Source: Osedax fenrisi
Lineage: Eukaryota; Annelida; Polychaeta; Sabellida; Siboglinidae
Direction of reading: 5' to 3'
Assembly (NCBI GenBank): GCA_964019155.1
Contig: OZ025244.1
Location: forward strand, 26,624,964 to 26,688,963
Length of the DNA: 64,000 nt
Below are positions 36,300 to 51,056 of this stretch, piece after piece (the stretch's first letter is position 1; each line of letters begins with the position of its first letter). Both the position numbers and the translations under genes were made by a program. Under the pieces are notes generated by a model. It saw nothing but the letters and a program-made list of their open reading frames with translations. It did not search any database and had not been told where the DNA came from.

Positions 36300-36760
36300 T
36301 CAAGTCACCGATTTCGTGGAAATCTCCGAGGTCTTACTGGACTTCTTCCTGGCCTTGACCCCTGCCTTGACCGCGCTGTTAACGGCACTAACGGGGTTAG
36401 TAGCGGGGGCAGTAGAGGTGGTAGCGGGTGCAGTAGTGCTGGTAGCGGGGGTTACGGTTGCGGTAGCGGAAGAGCTCTGTTCCGCGATGGTCTTCCCCGT
36501 CTGTTTGTCCGCGGTTTCCATGGAGTCCTGTTTCGCCGAGATCAGGATCCTCGACGAATTCTCCGAGTTAAGTTTAGACTTGGGTGCGGGGTGAGCCGCC
36601 ACCTGCTGTTGGGGGGGCGGGGGTGGGGGCATGTATTCCGCTAGCCCCACGCTGGATAGCGACTCCAGCCCGTCGTGGTAGGACGAAGGCTGGTCCTCGG
36701 GGTACAGGTTGTTCAGCGAGCGGTGACGAGTGAAGTCGCATGACTTCATCTTCATTAGGG
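36300..36760 (-). CDS. glycerol kinase exon 14 (terminal, low-complexity tail)
   Basis: Acceptor CCGCACAG|CC; stop TGA at 36,302-36,300. Encodes about 153 residues with a seven-Pro run, then Thr/Ala/Ser repeats and a Lys/Ser-rich end. It has no glycerol kinase homology and no membrane segment. It is joined in phase only if an exon ending in phase 1 precedes it, which exon 13 supplies. Confidence 0.75.
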
Positions 36761-39700
36761 CTGTGCGGAGGGGGAGGGGCTAGTGAGGGTAGGGATAATG
36801 AGGGAGGGGCTAGTGGGGCTAGTGATGATTGAGCTAATGATGATGGCCCTAGTAGAGATAAGGCTAATGATAGTAGGACTGATAGAGGCGGGACTAATGA
36901 AAGTGGGCTAGATATGATGGAGCTAATAATGATTGCTCTAGTGGAGATGGGGCTAGTGATAGTGGGTTAGTAGAGGCGGGGCTAGTGATAGGGGTGACGT
37001 TTTAAAACAATAATAGAAATAGCGAGTATATCTATTTTAGAAAACTAGAATTTTGATATATTAATAGAACTAAAATTGTGTATTCCGGAATACACTTCTA
37101 ATAACGTACACTTATGATAATATAATAAGGTAATCTGTTGATATTGAAGGTAGGAAGATGTTCAAATGACAAGGCGGAATTCATAGTGAATATAAATGGA
37201 TAAGTAAAGAAAATATAAACATCAAGGTAAAGTTAAAGTAATTTTAAATTTAAATGTAAGTCATCTTAAATTCAAATTAAATAAATAGTAGAATCAAGGA
37301 TGTGAATATTTTGATTTACGCTTGAATAATGTAATCATATTTTATCAATTTCGATGAGTAGATATTTTAATTTAATATACAAATTCATCGATACTTTAAA
37401 TCTATGATTTCAATAATATTAAAATAGCATTCTTTTATAATACACATTGTATTATTTAGAATGTTAACTATTACAGAAACATATCTATCAATTCAATGAT
37501 CCAACGAATTTATAAAAAAATGTGTATTTATAAATAAATATCTCTGTTATCATTGAAATATCATTAAATATAGCACTGCAAAGTATATATTTCGGAGTAA
37601 AATAATGTACTTTTGCAGAGATAAAAGTAAACGCCTTTAGAAGAAGTCTATGTGATGTAATTATGTAATACGAACAGTCGCGACCCATTTTCCTAGAAGA
37701 TGTCTTTTTCGTTTCTTTTACAATTTCTCGTTGTTCTTCACTACTTTCAGGCTAAACAAAGCGAACGTTATTACATAATAGATACATACTATACGTAGTC
37801 TAATGATGTCATAAACATTGATATTAGGTATATATATATTAGTAATAGTATTAGTTTATAATAGTTTTATTTACAATTTAATATTACCTATTTTCATAAT
37901 ATATATATATAAATTTATTAATATTAATCAACATAAAAGATATCATATTTATAATATTAATTTGAATCCTAGCGTATAATTCGTAAATAGAATTGGGAAA
38001 ACAATTGAAGAATAAATTGAGTAATGTTTGATTAGGTAGCTAAGATCGTTAGGAGTGAGTATCGAGATGATTGGAAGGGAGGGAGGGTGTGGTAAGGTAT
38101 GATAAGTAGTAGTGAGGAGGAGGAGGAAGAGGCGGCGGTACATAGTGAGAAGGGGGTGGGGCCTAAACCTCCTTGAGTAGGACAGTATCCGCTCACCCGA
38201 AAGTAAGGATGGGAGAGAGTGCAGTGAGGCTAAGGAGTACAGAGAGAAGGGGAATAGAAGGGCTGTATAGAGTGAAGAGAGGATATGGTAGGGATAGGGT
38301 GTCTATGACTATTATAGTACCTCTTATAGTAGGTGGTATCAGAGTGGTGGGAAGGGTGTGCGGTGAGGCATGCTAACGAATATAGAGGAGGAGAAGTAGG
38401 TGGTACATAGTGAGAAGTGGGCGGGGCAACCTCCTTCAGTAAGGATGGTAGAAGGTGCAGTGAGGCGTGCTAAGGAGTAGAGTGAGAAAGGGTGGTACAG
38501 AGAGAAAGGGGGCGGGGCCTATTACCTCCTTCAGTAGGGCAGCATCCGCCCACCCGAATGTGGTCTCAACGGCTCTCTTCCACCAAGAGAACTTCTCCAT
38601 GCGTAGATACTCAGACATCACCGGTGAATAGATCCTATGCTGCGACAATAATGTTACAATCATTACTTATATATATATATATACATAGATTTGATAAGCT
38701 GTGCTTCATTCGTCTAGGCTATTGCCAAATTCTATTATTTACATTTTTATACGCATTTAAATATATATATATATATATATATTTATTATATTTATTTATA
38801 TAAATTAATTATATCTCTATAAATTTAAAAAATATTATTTTATAATAATTTGTATATTATCTTATTCCACTTCAATGTATCTGAGAGTATTGAAAAAGGG
38901 CATAAAGAATTCATAATTAGAAGTACCTACATTTGAGCAATAAATGTAAAAAGTCTTATATATTAAATTCTTAGTTTTATTTCTATTCTATGGTAAGCAT
39001 CTAAGGTATAACATGTGTGTTACTAAACTATTATTTAAATAATACTAATAAATATATTCGATATAAATATTCTTGTATTACGACATTATTATTATATTTT
39101 CTTATTTCATTATTATTATTATTATATTATCAATATTTGATATTTTTGTTATAAGAATATTCTTAATTGTCTAAGTACAGCTTCTGAATATCCTTCAGTC
39201 TATTAATTCAATATTTAAAAAATAAATATACATAAATTCTTTCATTCATTAATTCATAATTTCATTCTAATAATAAATAATTCTATACGATTACTATTTT
39301 TTATATATATATTACATATTATTTTTTTAAATATTAGTAATTTAAACATATGGTTTTTAGAAGTAAATAAAGTGATGGATACATGATATAAATTTGTAAT
39401 TAATAAATTATATTAATACAAAATGCTAAATTTATACATATAAATATTATCTAATTATATTTAAAATTTCAACAATTTATATTAAAGAATAAAAAAGTTC
39501 CGTAATATTCACTAAATTAAAATACTGAGAAAATAGATGTCAAAGTTTAGATATATATTTAATTATAATACAAAGAATATTTATTTTGAATAGGTGGTAT
39601 TATAAAACATCATTTATAATTATTTTCTTAACAATTTATGTAATATTTGTATATGAAATGATAGATAAATGATTATATATATTATAAAATAGATAAAAAT

Positions 39701-42700
39701 AATTATATTTGTTTCTTAATGTAAATTTTGAAGGAGGTCCAATATATAATAATGTCAATAAATTCTATGCATGTGAATAATAATAATTATTAAAAAAAAA
39801 TTATTTTTTCCACAAAAGATAATTAACATATATACATTTTTTTTTTTATAATATTTTATAAGTTTTTATATATAGTTTATATCGTAAGAATACATTACTG
39901 AACATAATTTCTAGCATATATGCATTCTTAGGGAAAATATTACTGTAATCTGAAAAATATCTAAAATTGAAGGTAATAATTCCTCACCACTACCGATAAT
40001 AAAATTATAATATAATTATAGAATTTTAGCTGACTTCCAAAAGAAAGAATACTAAATAAACTGCATAGTCTTCATAATTAGATGATTACTAGTTAATATT
40101 ATCTTATTTAAATAATAGAAAAGTACAAATTCTTACTACCTCTTATTTACTTACATAGCATAGCGATTATAACAGTGATGGTGAATTGTAATTAAATAGA
40201 AGCATGCCTATAGTCAGAGCTGGGCACGATAGTCAAAAAATGTATAATAGATACAATTACAATTACAATTACACACTTTTGTCTTATAATAGATACTACT
40301 ACAATTACTTTAAAAAAAATCATAGTAGATACAATTACAAATACATTATTTTCTTAGTAGATACATCTTAGTAGATACAAATACATTATAATTATATACA
40401 ATGTATATATTATATAGATATAAATAATATTTATATATATATATATATTATATCATATAATATATATTTATAATTATATATATAAATATATATTCATCGA
40501 TGTTGATTTGAAAGTACATATCAAGGAACATTAAGAAGGCACCCCAATAGGTACAAGTATTTTAACTTTAAAACTATTTTCTATAAAGTTAACTATAATT
40601 TTACTGGGAAACCCCCATACTTTCCGGCAACTTGCCTGAAATATAATAACTTTATAGGGTATCTCATTACAACTTGATAGAAAATGGTTTTAAAGTTACA
40701 ATATTTCCGGTAAGTTGCAGGAAAATCTTGTTGTGGGATACCCCTTTATACGGAAATAATGTTCGGAAATGTTTTATAGAAAGTGATTTTCTAGTAATTT
40801 GTAGTGGGATACCCCTTTTAAAGTTACTATTTTTCCGGAAAGTTGCCGGAAAGTAAGAGGGTAACCCACTAAAATTGTAGTTAACTTGCTAGAAAATAAC
40901 TTTCTACAAATATTTCAGGACATTATTTCCGGAAATACTACTAGTGGGATACCTCCTTTAAAATGACATATTAAATATTTACACCTTATAACGTGTTCTT
41001 CAATAGATGATCTAGAATACATTTGTTGATATTTATTGACATTTAATGATGCCCACGATGAATATTTTAGTGTACCAGCGTTTATTTCATCTTAAATTAT
41101 ACTATGAGCCATTACAGACTATAGAGAAATAAACATTATTACAATATACTATTTTTCAACTAAAAATATTCAGCGACCTTAACTTTCGAATTTTAAACAT
41201 GAATATAGTAAATTATCAAATATTCAAAAAATTAATTATTAATATATTATTAATTATTATTATTTAGAATTATCATATTTATTAAAATTATTTTATCTTT
41301 TTTATCTTTTTCTATATAATATATAATTTTGAATAATAAATCAATTATTATACAAAATATATTATCAAAATAATGTCTTTGTTTTCAATAAATATATATA
41401 ATGGTTTTTGAGAATAAATCACTATAATTGATATATCATAATTTTTAACAATGAATTAATTTCAATATTTACAAAAGATATTTTATTACAAAATATATAT
41501 ATATATATAATGTATATATATATTAAAATTAATTTATAAAATGATATTATAAAATATTGATATAAAATAAATATAATGACCAAATGTTGTATTATTTAAT
41601 AAAATGTATCTGTTTAAATAATTGTCTTAGTAGATACGTAGATACGTATATGACTAATAGATATGATTACAAATACTTTTGTAATTTTTATAATAGATAC
41701 AAATACAAATACAAATGTATCTACGATACTGATTTATTGCCTTAATAGATACTGTATCGGCGATACTGCCCAGCTCTGCCTATAGTAAACATTTAAATAT
41801 CTTGATAAGTTCATAAGAACTTCTATATTTATCTGAGGTTCATTCAGATTTATTACGATGAACCAATCCGATTTTATTTTTGTTAACATCGTATATGAAC
41901 CGCGGTCACGAGTCGCAGGAATACTGACTTTTGATTGGTCGGCGATGAAGTCGATACCGAGACATTTAGCCGCAGCAATCGCACAACCGTACGCAGTCAC
42001 CTCTGTCATCTCACGTGTTTGTACTTCTATACCTGAAGGTGTGTGTTTACATGAGAGAAAGGGGTATATATATATAGAGAGAGATATAAATAGAGAGATA
42101 TTGAGAAAGTGGTGGTATACTAATAGTGAATTAATGTAACTAATATATAACTAATACATTATTATTATTTTTAATATAAAAGATAAAATTATGAATATTT
42201 AAAAGTTTAGTTATTATTAAATTTAAAAAATACAAATATTGTGTAATTACATATATTATAAATTGTCTAAAATTTAAACTAATTTATGAATGCATTATTA
42301 AATGTGTTTATAGTGTTTGAATGAGTGAAATTGGTCAAAATAATTATTCTGAGTAAATTTATTCTAATGATTTACAATAAATTATGAAAAATGCATGAAA
42401 TATATATATACATATGATAACTTATCACATTATGTTATTATAAATAAAAGCCACCTATGAATATAGATTATTTAAATATATATATAATATTATTTGTTTT
42501 AGCTTTTAAATTCTAAAAATGATCTTATAATAATAAAATTAAATGATGATTATTAAATTTAATTAATTTTTTTTTAAATTATTATTATAATTTATTTAAA
42601 TGATATACTTTTAAAAATGTTTATATTATAGTTATATTTTATGTAAAAATATAATTAATATATATCATTTTAAAGATAATAGTTGTTATATTAATAATAT

Positions 42701-45700
42701 TATATAAAAAAAATGTAAACAGAATTTTTGTTTCTCAATTTTAGAGCACCTATAGGGTATAGTATATAGGATATCCTATAGGATATCCTTACAGATATGT
42801 ATGTAAATAATATAAATTATCTAGCTTATTATCTTAGATTATATAGCAAAACATATATATTATTAATGGCAAGTAATAATTTCATATTTATATAAATATG
42901 ATAGAAAATTATTTTAAATAATAATCATTATATGGTCATTATTTTGATCAAAAATATTATGATATCTATTATATATTTGATAAGGGTCTATTAACATGAT
43001 TTATTGGTAGGTAACATTGTGTACACCCAACGCAATATAATATATTGATAACATTGATCTCATTCTATTTATATTTACGATACCCTTCGTTTAAATAATC
43101 TAAACACATGTTTAATGTAAACTTGTAATTTCTATTTAATTTAGAATATAAAATGTTGATTATGCAGAATAACAATTAGAGATTACATCGATGCTGTAAT
43201 ATGTTATATTATTTTATTGATATTAGTTACATAAATAAATATGTTCTTTATTATGTATATATTTGCTTAGTTATTAAAATATTTATTTACATATGTATTC
43301 ATAGTGAGACGATCATAAAGGACGAGTTGGGGGTTAGAGGTTACATTTTAAATACGAGTTAATAGTATATATGTATATATTGTATTGGTATTTGTGGGTT
43401 ATTTGGTTTAATTGGATTTAGTGTTGTCTTGCTGGTTTTTTTTAGCTGCATTACATCCCAAAATGAGCCTATATAAATTTATTTCGCATTTAAAATTTAA
43501 CCTTTAACCCTCAACTCGTCCTTTTTGATAGTAATCATATTCATATACTACTGGGAAATATTATAATTATAAAATGGTGGTAAATAATCATTCTTCAGTA
43601 TTAATTCATTCATATTACTATGTACTAAGAATACCACTATCTTTGTAGATACACTGCATATCACTAACAATAGATATGCACATTCATTGCGATCAATACA
43701 ACTCTATATTGCTATAGGAGCTGATACACAATGGATACACTACTGGTGTAGGTTAATATGATGTAGAATGTTCACATTAAGAGCTATAAGTCGCATGCCT
43801 GCTATTATATACAGACGGTACTACATCTCACTCAGCATGGCGGAAGATATCATATTAAATCTAACTCAGAATAGCTGAATATATCATATTAAATCTCACT
43901 TATCATGGCTGAAGTTATCATATTAAATCTCACTCAGCATGGCTGAAGTTATCATATTAAATCTCACTCAGCAATGATGAAGATAACATATTAAATCTCA
44001 CTCAGCATGGCTGAAGTTATCATATTAAATCTCACTTATCATGGCTGAAGTTATCATACTAAATCTTATTCAGCATGGCTGAAGATACCTTATTAAATCT
44101 CACTCAACATGACTGAAGTTATGATATTAAATCTCACTCAACATTGCTGAAGTTATAATATTAAATCTCACTCAGCATGGCTGAAGTTATCATATTAAAT
44201 CTCACTCAGCAATGATGAAGATATCAGATTAAATCTCACTCAGCATGGCTGAAGTTATCATATTAAATCTCACTCAACAATGATGAAGATATCAGATTAA
44301 ATCTCACTCAGCATGGCTGAAGTTATCATAATAACAAATCAGCCTGGCTTAGATATACATAGGCTGTACTTGAGGTAGAACTCGTGCTAACACTTGCGAT
44401 AGCTTAGTCTAGTATCACTACAGTCCAGACTACCTGATATGTCAGCCTGCATCTGCATAAGGAGTTGATTCTTAGTCATGCCCCCATCGGCCAGGAGAGT
44501 CTTGACCTTGCAGCCCGTGTCCGCTTCGAATGACCTCAGCAGTTCCTCCGTCTAGGTCGTAGAGGTCGAGCGGGGTGTTAACGATGTAAACGGTAATTAT
44601 TATTATGTATAGATGTTTACTGTGAAGTTTAAATATTATAGATAATGGATTATGGATAATGATGGTTGTTATTCGTTCTAGAAGGCTTAGAAATTAGACT
44701 TTAGTATTACAAATTATTGTCTTCCTTTATGTATACATGTTTAACTAGATGTATTATTTATAATATAATGCTTCACACACACACACATGCACACACACAT
44801 ACATGCACAGTAAGGGTAGTCATTTTTTCTGAACACCAATAAAACAACTGGGATAGGCACCTACATGGGTATACTATATCACATATTTTTTTTTAGAATT
44901 TAATTAGGTCAATTAGATAGTGCGAAAGACAAAAATGTATTTTTTATAAGAATATTTACTAATTTCTCCTATCACGTGATAATTTAAAAAACAGGTGTAA
45001 ACAAAGCGATTTTAAATATTTTATTTATTTCTAAAACATTATTAATATGGATTTAAGATAAATTTCTAAATTTAATGATTATTTTAAACCTGTATCTATG
45101 TCATACAAAAGGTTTCCAACATATATAGATATCTATTTGCATTTTACTTCCATAAAATCCAAAAATATCGCAAGTGCTATATATATATATATATATTATA
45201 TGTTTATTATATGTAATAACATGTTTTATAATTTAATCATATTTATTAAATGAAAATAAATTAATTATTAAGTAGTGGATCTGCTACTAATTTATATCTA
45301 TAAAATAAAACTATATGTAAATGATATGTAAATGATTAAAAACAATTAAAATTGTAAATTATTTTCATTAATGTATATAATTAATTTATAAATACAATTA
45401 TATATCGTTTATTATAATATCATTTAGTTAAATAAATATATTTAAATAAATTCATTTAATACAAATAATTTATAATTTATTTTATTTTTTATTATTTAAT
45501 ATCATATTTAATATTTAATATCATTTATTATTTATTATTAATATCACTTTCATAGATGTTTATATTATAAATATAAATTGGTAGCATATCACCAGTGGAA
45601 GGACATTTAGGCTATATTCTTTATTGTTTACATTTTAATAAAAGAGCGACACCTGGATGTACTATAATGTTATATTATAATATTATTGTATACATAAAAA

Positions 45701-46109
45701 CACACATCTTTGTTAAACTGATTTTTTATTTTATTGATAATTATATAACAAAATACATATAATAAATATATATTAAATATAATAAATAAATAATATAGTA
45801 AATAATACAACTATAATGAAAAATATAATAAGTATCTGAAATTCTACATAAATTTGAAATTTGAAAAAAAAAAATTACTAAATATGTCCTTAAAATTCCA
45901 ATTTAAAAGAAAAACAATTCTGACCCCAATTTTAATATTTAATAAGATCTTTTGTTAACAAATAAAAAAAAAAAAAAAAAAATTATTATATTCTGATGTT
46001 TCGGCTGATTTGAAATGTTGTCAAAAATGTATTGATAATTTTTAATTATATCTTGTAATTAATTAATTTAATACGTTATATATATATATAATAATACTGT
46101 ATATAAGTC

Positions 46110-46143
<34 letters not shown>

Positions 46144-46651
46144 TAATAATTGTGGTTAAAAAAAAAAAAATTAAATATGTTGCACAAAAAAAATAAATCA
46201 AAAAAAATTATAGAAAAAATATTTCCTAGCAAAATTCTAGGATTTTTATTTTTTTTTATAAAATTTGGTAAACAATATTAATAAATAATATATGATGATA
46301 CTATGTGTTAAGTATTAATACATTATAATAAATATAAGTGGTTTAAATGTTGAATTTTTAATTTTTAAATTTTCTATGGTGAATTTCCTATCTTCAACAT
46401 GTTAAATTTCAGGGGGTCTTCGCTATACTAAATGTCATCCAAATGACCTAACATTTTTTTTCATAGATAAAAACATAGTACTCTCCTTACAAACGGAGTT
46501 TTACCAAAATTGGTATTCAGTATGACTACGCTTAATTCACAGTGTGTATACACATACATGCACACTGCATTGCACAGTGTGCACACACATATATACAAAT
46601 ATATACATATTATATAGTAATTACATTGTCTATTATGCTTGGAATTGACAA

Positions 46652-46697
<46 letters not shown>

Positions 46698-49260
46698 TAA
46701 GACAATTCTATTGGTGTATCAAACAACATCATATACTATTTACAGTTTATAAAACTGTGACCATAAGTAAATAAATCAATATTTTCAACAATAAATTAAA
46801 AATAAACATTTCACACAAACATCAATCTCATACATTTATTACTTGTGTTTTTATAAATATACAATTTAGCTAAATAAATAACTACACGCATACATTATTC
46901 ATTCTATTCAATGAAATCACGTAATATTATTATCAAATCGAGAAAAACATCCTGCACTGTGATATATTTTACATAATATTTCACATATTATATTTATCGA
47001 AGAGTTCCAGTATAGGAGTAAGACGATGTCATAATTATAGAGGGTGTGGTTTAGCGTGGTAAAGGGGGTGTGGTTTAGTGTTGCAAATGGGCGTGGCCTA
47101 ACCTGGAATGCTACGGATTCGAGGGCGGCGCGACAAATGTGCGACTTCTTGGTGTTGAAGGACATACCTACAAGGACACCGCGAGCATCGTCCCTCCAGT
47201 AAGGACAGAACGCACCCGTGAAGTTAGGCACAAAGTACAGACCTGGAGTGGGATGCGGTGGAGGGGGAGCGTGTAGCATTACTAGAAGAAGAGGGTGTTA
47301 TTAGAGGAAAGGGTATTACTAGAAGAAGAGGAAGTTATTAGAGGATGGAGGTTTTAGATAATGGAGGGGAATTATTAGGTACAGTGTATTTGTACTTAAT
47401 AACAATAGAGTTATTAGTGGGTTAGTAGACTGATATTCGCGTAAACACAATACATGTACACATATATTGTTAGATCAAGTGTTGCGAATACCCTCTTAAG
47501 GAATGACGCTATTCTAGGTAGTCGTAATTATCAAATACCCCGTATAAATAAATGATATACGAATTAAGGTGTGTTCTATGATCTGAACACTAGCGGCTCC
47601 TACGGTTGTAGGGTGAACTTGACTTCAGCAACCTTCGGTAGTCGTACATTTCAGCGCGCATTTCTCGATGTCGGCCGACTTCTCAAAGAACGACATGTTA
47701 TCCCGTAACCACGTAACGGCAGCACCGGCAACGGCCACCGAACCTGTCAATCATTACGCACTGATAGTGAGATGTGGGCGATGCTAAGTGTAGAGTTATG
47801 GAAAGTGGAGAGAGAAAAGGACGAGTTTGTTTGATAAGAGATAATCAATATTAATACATTATAAAACCAGAGTATTAGTTATAAATATTTATAAATAATA
47901 TTCTGATTTTATAATGTATTAATATTGATTATCTCTTATCAAATAAACTTTTTCTTTTCTATATAAATATATAAATATATCAAATAAATATAACGTATGC
48001 TTTGAATGGAGAATAATAATAAGAGGAAGAATGGTGAATATAAATACAATTTATTTGATATACAAAATATACATAGTAATATTATATTGAAATATATTGA
48101 AAGATTAATTGCATCAAATCGGATACAATATAAATATATAAATATAATGTGTACACATTATAGTGGAGATATATGTTTAGTTTTCACTAATATATAAGGA
48201 ATTAATATATAAGGAATTGGATGATATTACTAAAATAAAAGTTAACCCTCGAGTGCGTAAACAGGTCTAGCAGATCCGAACTTGTAGGCGAGGGTTGTGA
48301 GCAGGCCCCTAGTGCTGATGATGGGCTCCAAACCCGTGTTGAACAGCAGGAAACAACCCGTTCCTAGTGGTCGATGGTAGGGTGGGGTAGGAGAGGGTAG
48401 GAGAGGGTAGGGTAGGGTAGGGTAGAAGAGGATAGGGTAGAAGAGGGTAGGGTAGGAGAGGGTAGGGTAAGAGAGGGTAGATTGGGATAGGATAGGGTAG
48501 GGTAGGGTAGGGTGGGTAGGGTAGGATAGGTGTAGAAGAAGGTTGGGTAGGAAAGGGTAGGGTAGGGTAGGGTAGGTGAGGAGATGGTAGGGTAGGGTAG
48601 GGTAGGATAGGATAACTTTTAGTATTGTAATTATAACATAGACAAATACAATAAATGTACAAACACAATTAGTCAGTAAGACTTACGAGATGATTGACCA
48701 TCAAATAAAGAGCAAAAAAGAGTAGTAATAGAGATATAATAACTAGGGCTGCATCGGGTAGGCTGCGGTTGTAATGCGGATATAGTGGTGACTAATCATC
48801 CAATCAGATTATCATATTCAAATTATATATTAATTGGGTGGAGAGCCGCGATATCTGCATCGTTGACATCGTAATCATAGACGCATGTGTATACGATGAA
48901 CAATAATCTAAGGTGTAAGTCTAGGTATGACCTCAGTGATAAGTCTAGGTATGACCTCAGTGATATTGCAATGTCATTCAATGACGTGCCTAGAAAAACG
49001 AACTGAAATAAAATTGATCTTAATTCATGAATAATTTATTTACATTAATGTTTATTATTTTATATCACTCGATATACAATAAATACATCTTATATCACCT
49101 ATATGATTTTGTAAATAATCGTTATAGTCTATAACTATAGAGATATAACTCTATATCAACATGTGAGGTTTTCATTAATGATTATAATACTTACTAATCA
49201 CATGGTATAAAAGTCATGTGACATCAATCACTGAATAGATAGCTAACATAATTTAGAATA

Positions 49261-49303
<43 letters not shown>

Positions 49304-49448
49304 ATACAATAAGTTATAAACAAACATACAGATGTATATGCTACCGGCATATAAAATAGTGTATTTTTGTAAATAGCTAAGATTATAGATTGTTAACTTC
49401 TACATATATATATATATATATACATGTAACACATATATACATATATAT

Positions 49449-49518
<70 letters not shown>

Positions 49519-50373
49519 ACATATATGTGCAGGTATAAAGGTGAGAATATACTTTGAATAATCACATTTTTTTATTGATCAAAATGATTAGATATTTATG
49601 AATATCCTCAGATGTTTCTCGAAAGTGTGGACTCACTTTAAATCAGAAAAATGAACTAATTCAATTACGTACACCGCCGACAGCATATATGTCTGATGGG
49701 AACACAACCAGCTTGACTACGATACCTGTAGGTGTTATTGAAGAACGTTCCGAAGGTGTGAATAAGGTTCCCCTATATTTCACTGCGAATGTTATATTTT
49801 AGATTGATAGCCATCGTAGTTATTGTTATTGTTATTTTGGTGGAAAATGTCATCCTTTCATCCCATCCAGTAACTTAGATAACATTTTATAACTAAATTG
49901 CTCTAATTTCCCTTCGAAGCCGCTCTCGTGTTAAGGCATCTCTGGTTTTAACGAGAGACAATCATTTATTTAAAACAATTATATAAGATCACTTCTAAAT
50001 ATTATTTTAAGACCTATTGTAATGGTCCGGACGGGTCTCGAACCAGCGTCCTACTGCTTGTGTGTCTGACGCCTTAGCCAACTGAGCCACACAGGCAGTT
50101 TATTATATACGCTCTTAACGCATGACTAACTAATTATAATAAATATAATATACGATGATGTAGGACATTCATCGTAATGGACGCGTGTTACATATAAACA
50201 ACTGTGGTGGCGCTATGCGACCCGTAGTTGTGATGGTGCCCTTATTACGATGGGTACTAATCATGTGTGTGTGTAAAGGTAATGTGTCACCGATCACAGA
50301 ATATTATAACAGATATATAATATTATGTATATTATATTACTATATTTTACCTTAAATATAGAATATGTATATT

Positions 50374-50442
<69 letters not shown>

Positions 50443-51006
50443 ACAATTCTATCAATTTAATAATATATGTATAGTTTTAATGATATACAAAATTGACATT
50501 TTAAAATAAGTATTTTATTGTCCTTTTAAGATTTTCTTATATTTGTATTTGTTATTCTTGTAATGTTGTTATCAAGTTGATAAGGAAAATACGTACTCAA
50601 GATTTGCTTTCGTTTTTTCCTTGAGTTTAAACTCTATATGATTCTAATATATATATATTTATGTAAACATGTATATATATAAATACATATTTATATATGA
50701 ATTTTTTTTATATATACATATAAAACTGCCTGTGTGGCTCAGTTGGCTAATGCGTCAGACACACAAGCAGTAGGACACGGTTTCGAGTCTCATTAATTTT
50801 ATAAAATGGGTCTTAAAATATTATTTAGAAGTGATCTTATATAATTGTTTATAAATAAATGATCGACTCTCGATAAAACCATGTATGCCTTAACATGAGA
50901 GTGGCTATGAAAGAACATTAGAGCCATATATGGTTGAATATATAGGTGAAAACTTCATCTAAGTTACTGGATGGGATGAAAGGACTCCACCAAATAAAAT
51001 AACAAT

Positions 51007-51056
<50 letters not shown>

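Noticed and set aside
36316..36594. Ala/Val-rich + frame
   Set aside because: Antisense shadow of glycerol kinase exon 14.
38173..38376. Basic + frame over purine-rich repeats
   Set aside because: It lies across the repetitive part of intron 12 and partial exon copies; no homology.
41734..42009. 91-codon - frame
   Set aside because: It is glycerol kinase exon 11 read through its donor; only 41,929-42,032 is coding.
43825..44336. CRISPR-like regular repeat
   Set aside because: Units are contiguous 34-bp tandem copies without spacers, in an animal intron; it is a minisatellite.
48309..48668. Tyr-Pro-Leu repeat protein on -
   Set aside because: Translation of the (TACCC)n tract plus exon 7; not a separate gene.
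49620..49830. Possible extra glycerol kinase exon in intron 6
   Set aside because: GC-normal sequence, but no frame matches the family, and exons 6 and 7 join in phase without it.
50041..50100. tRNA gene
   Set aside because: A and B boxes are present, but the cloverleaf is not closed, the same head precedes a shared body in several copies, and it is therefore a SINE head.
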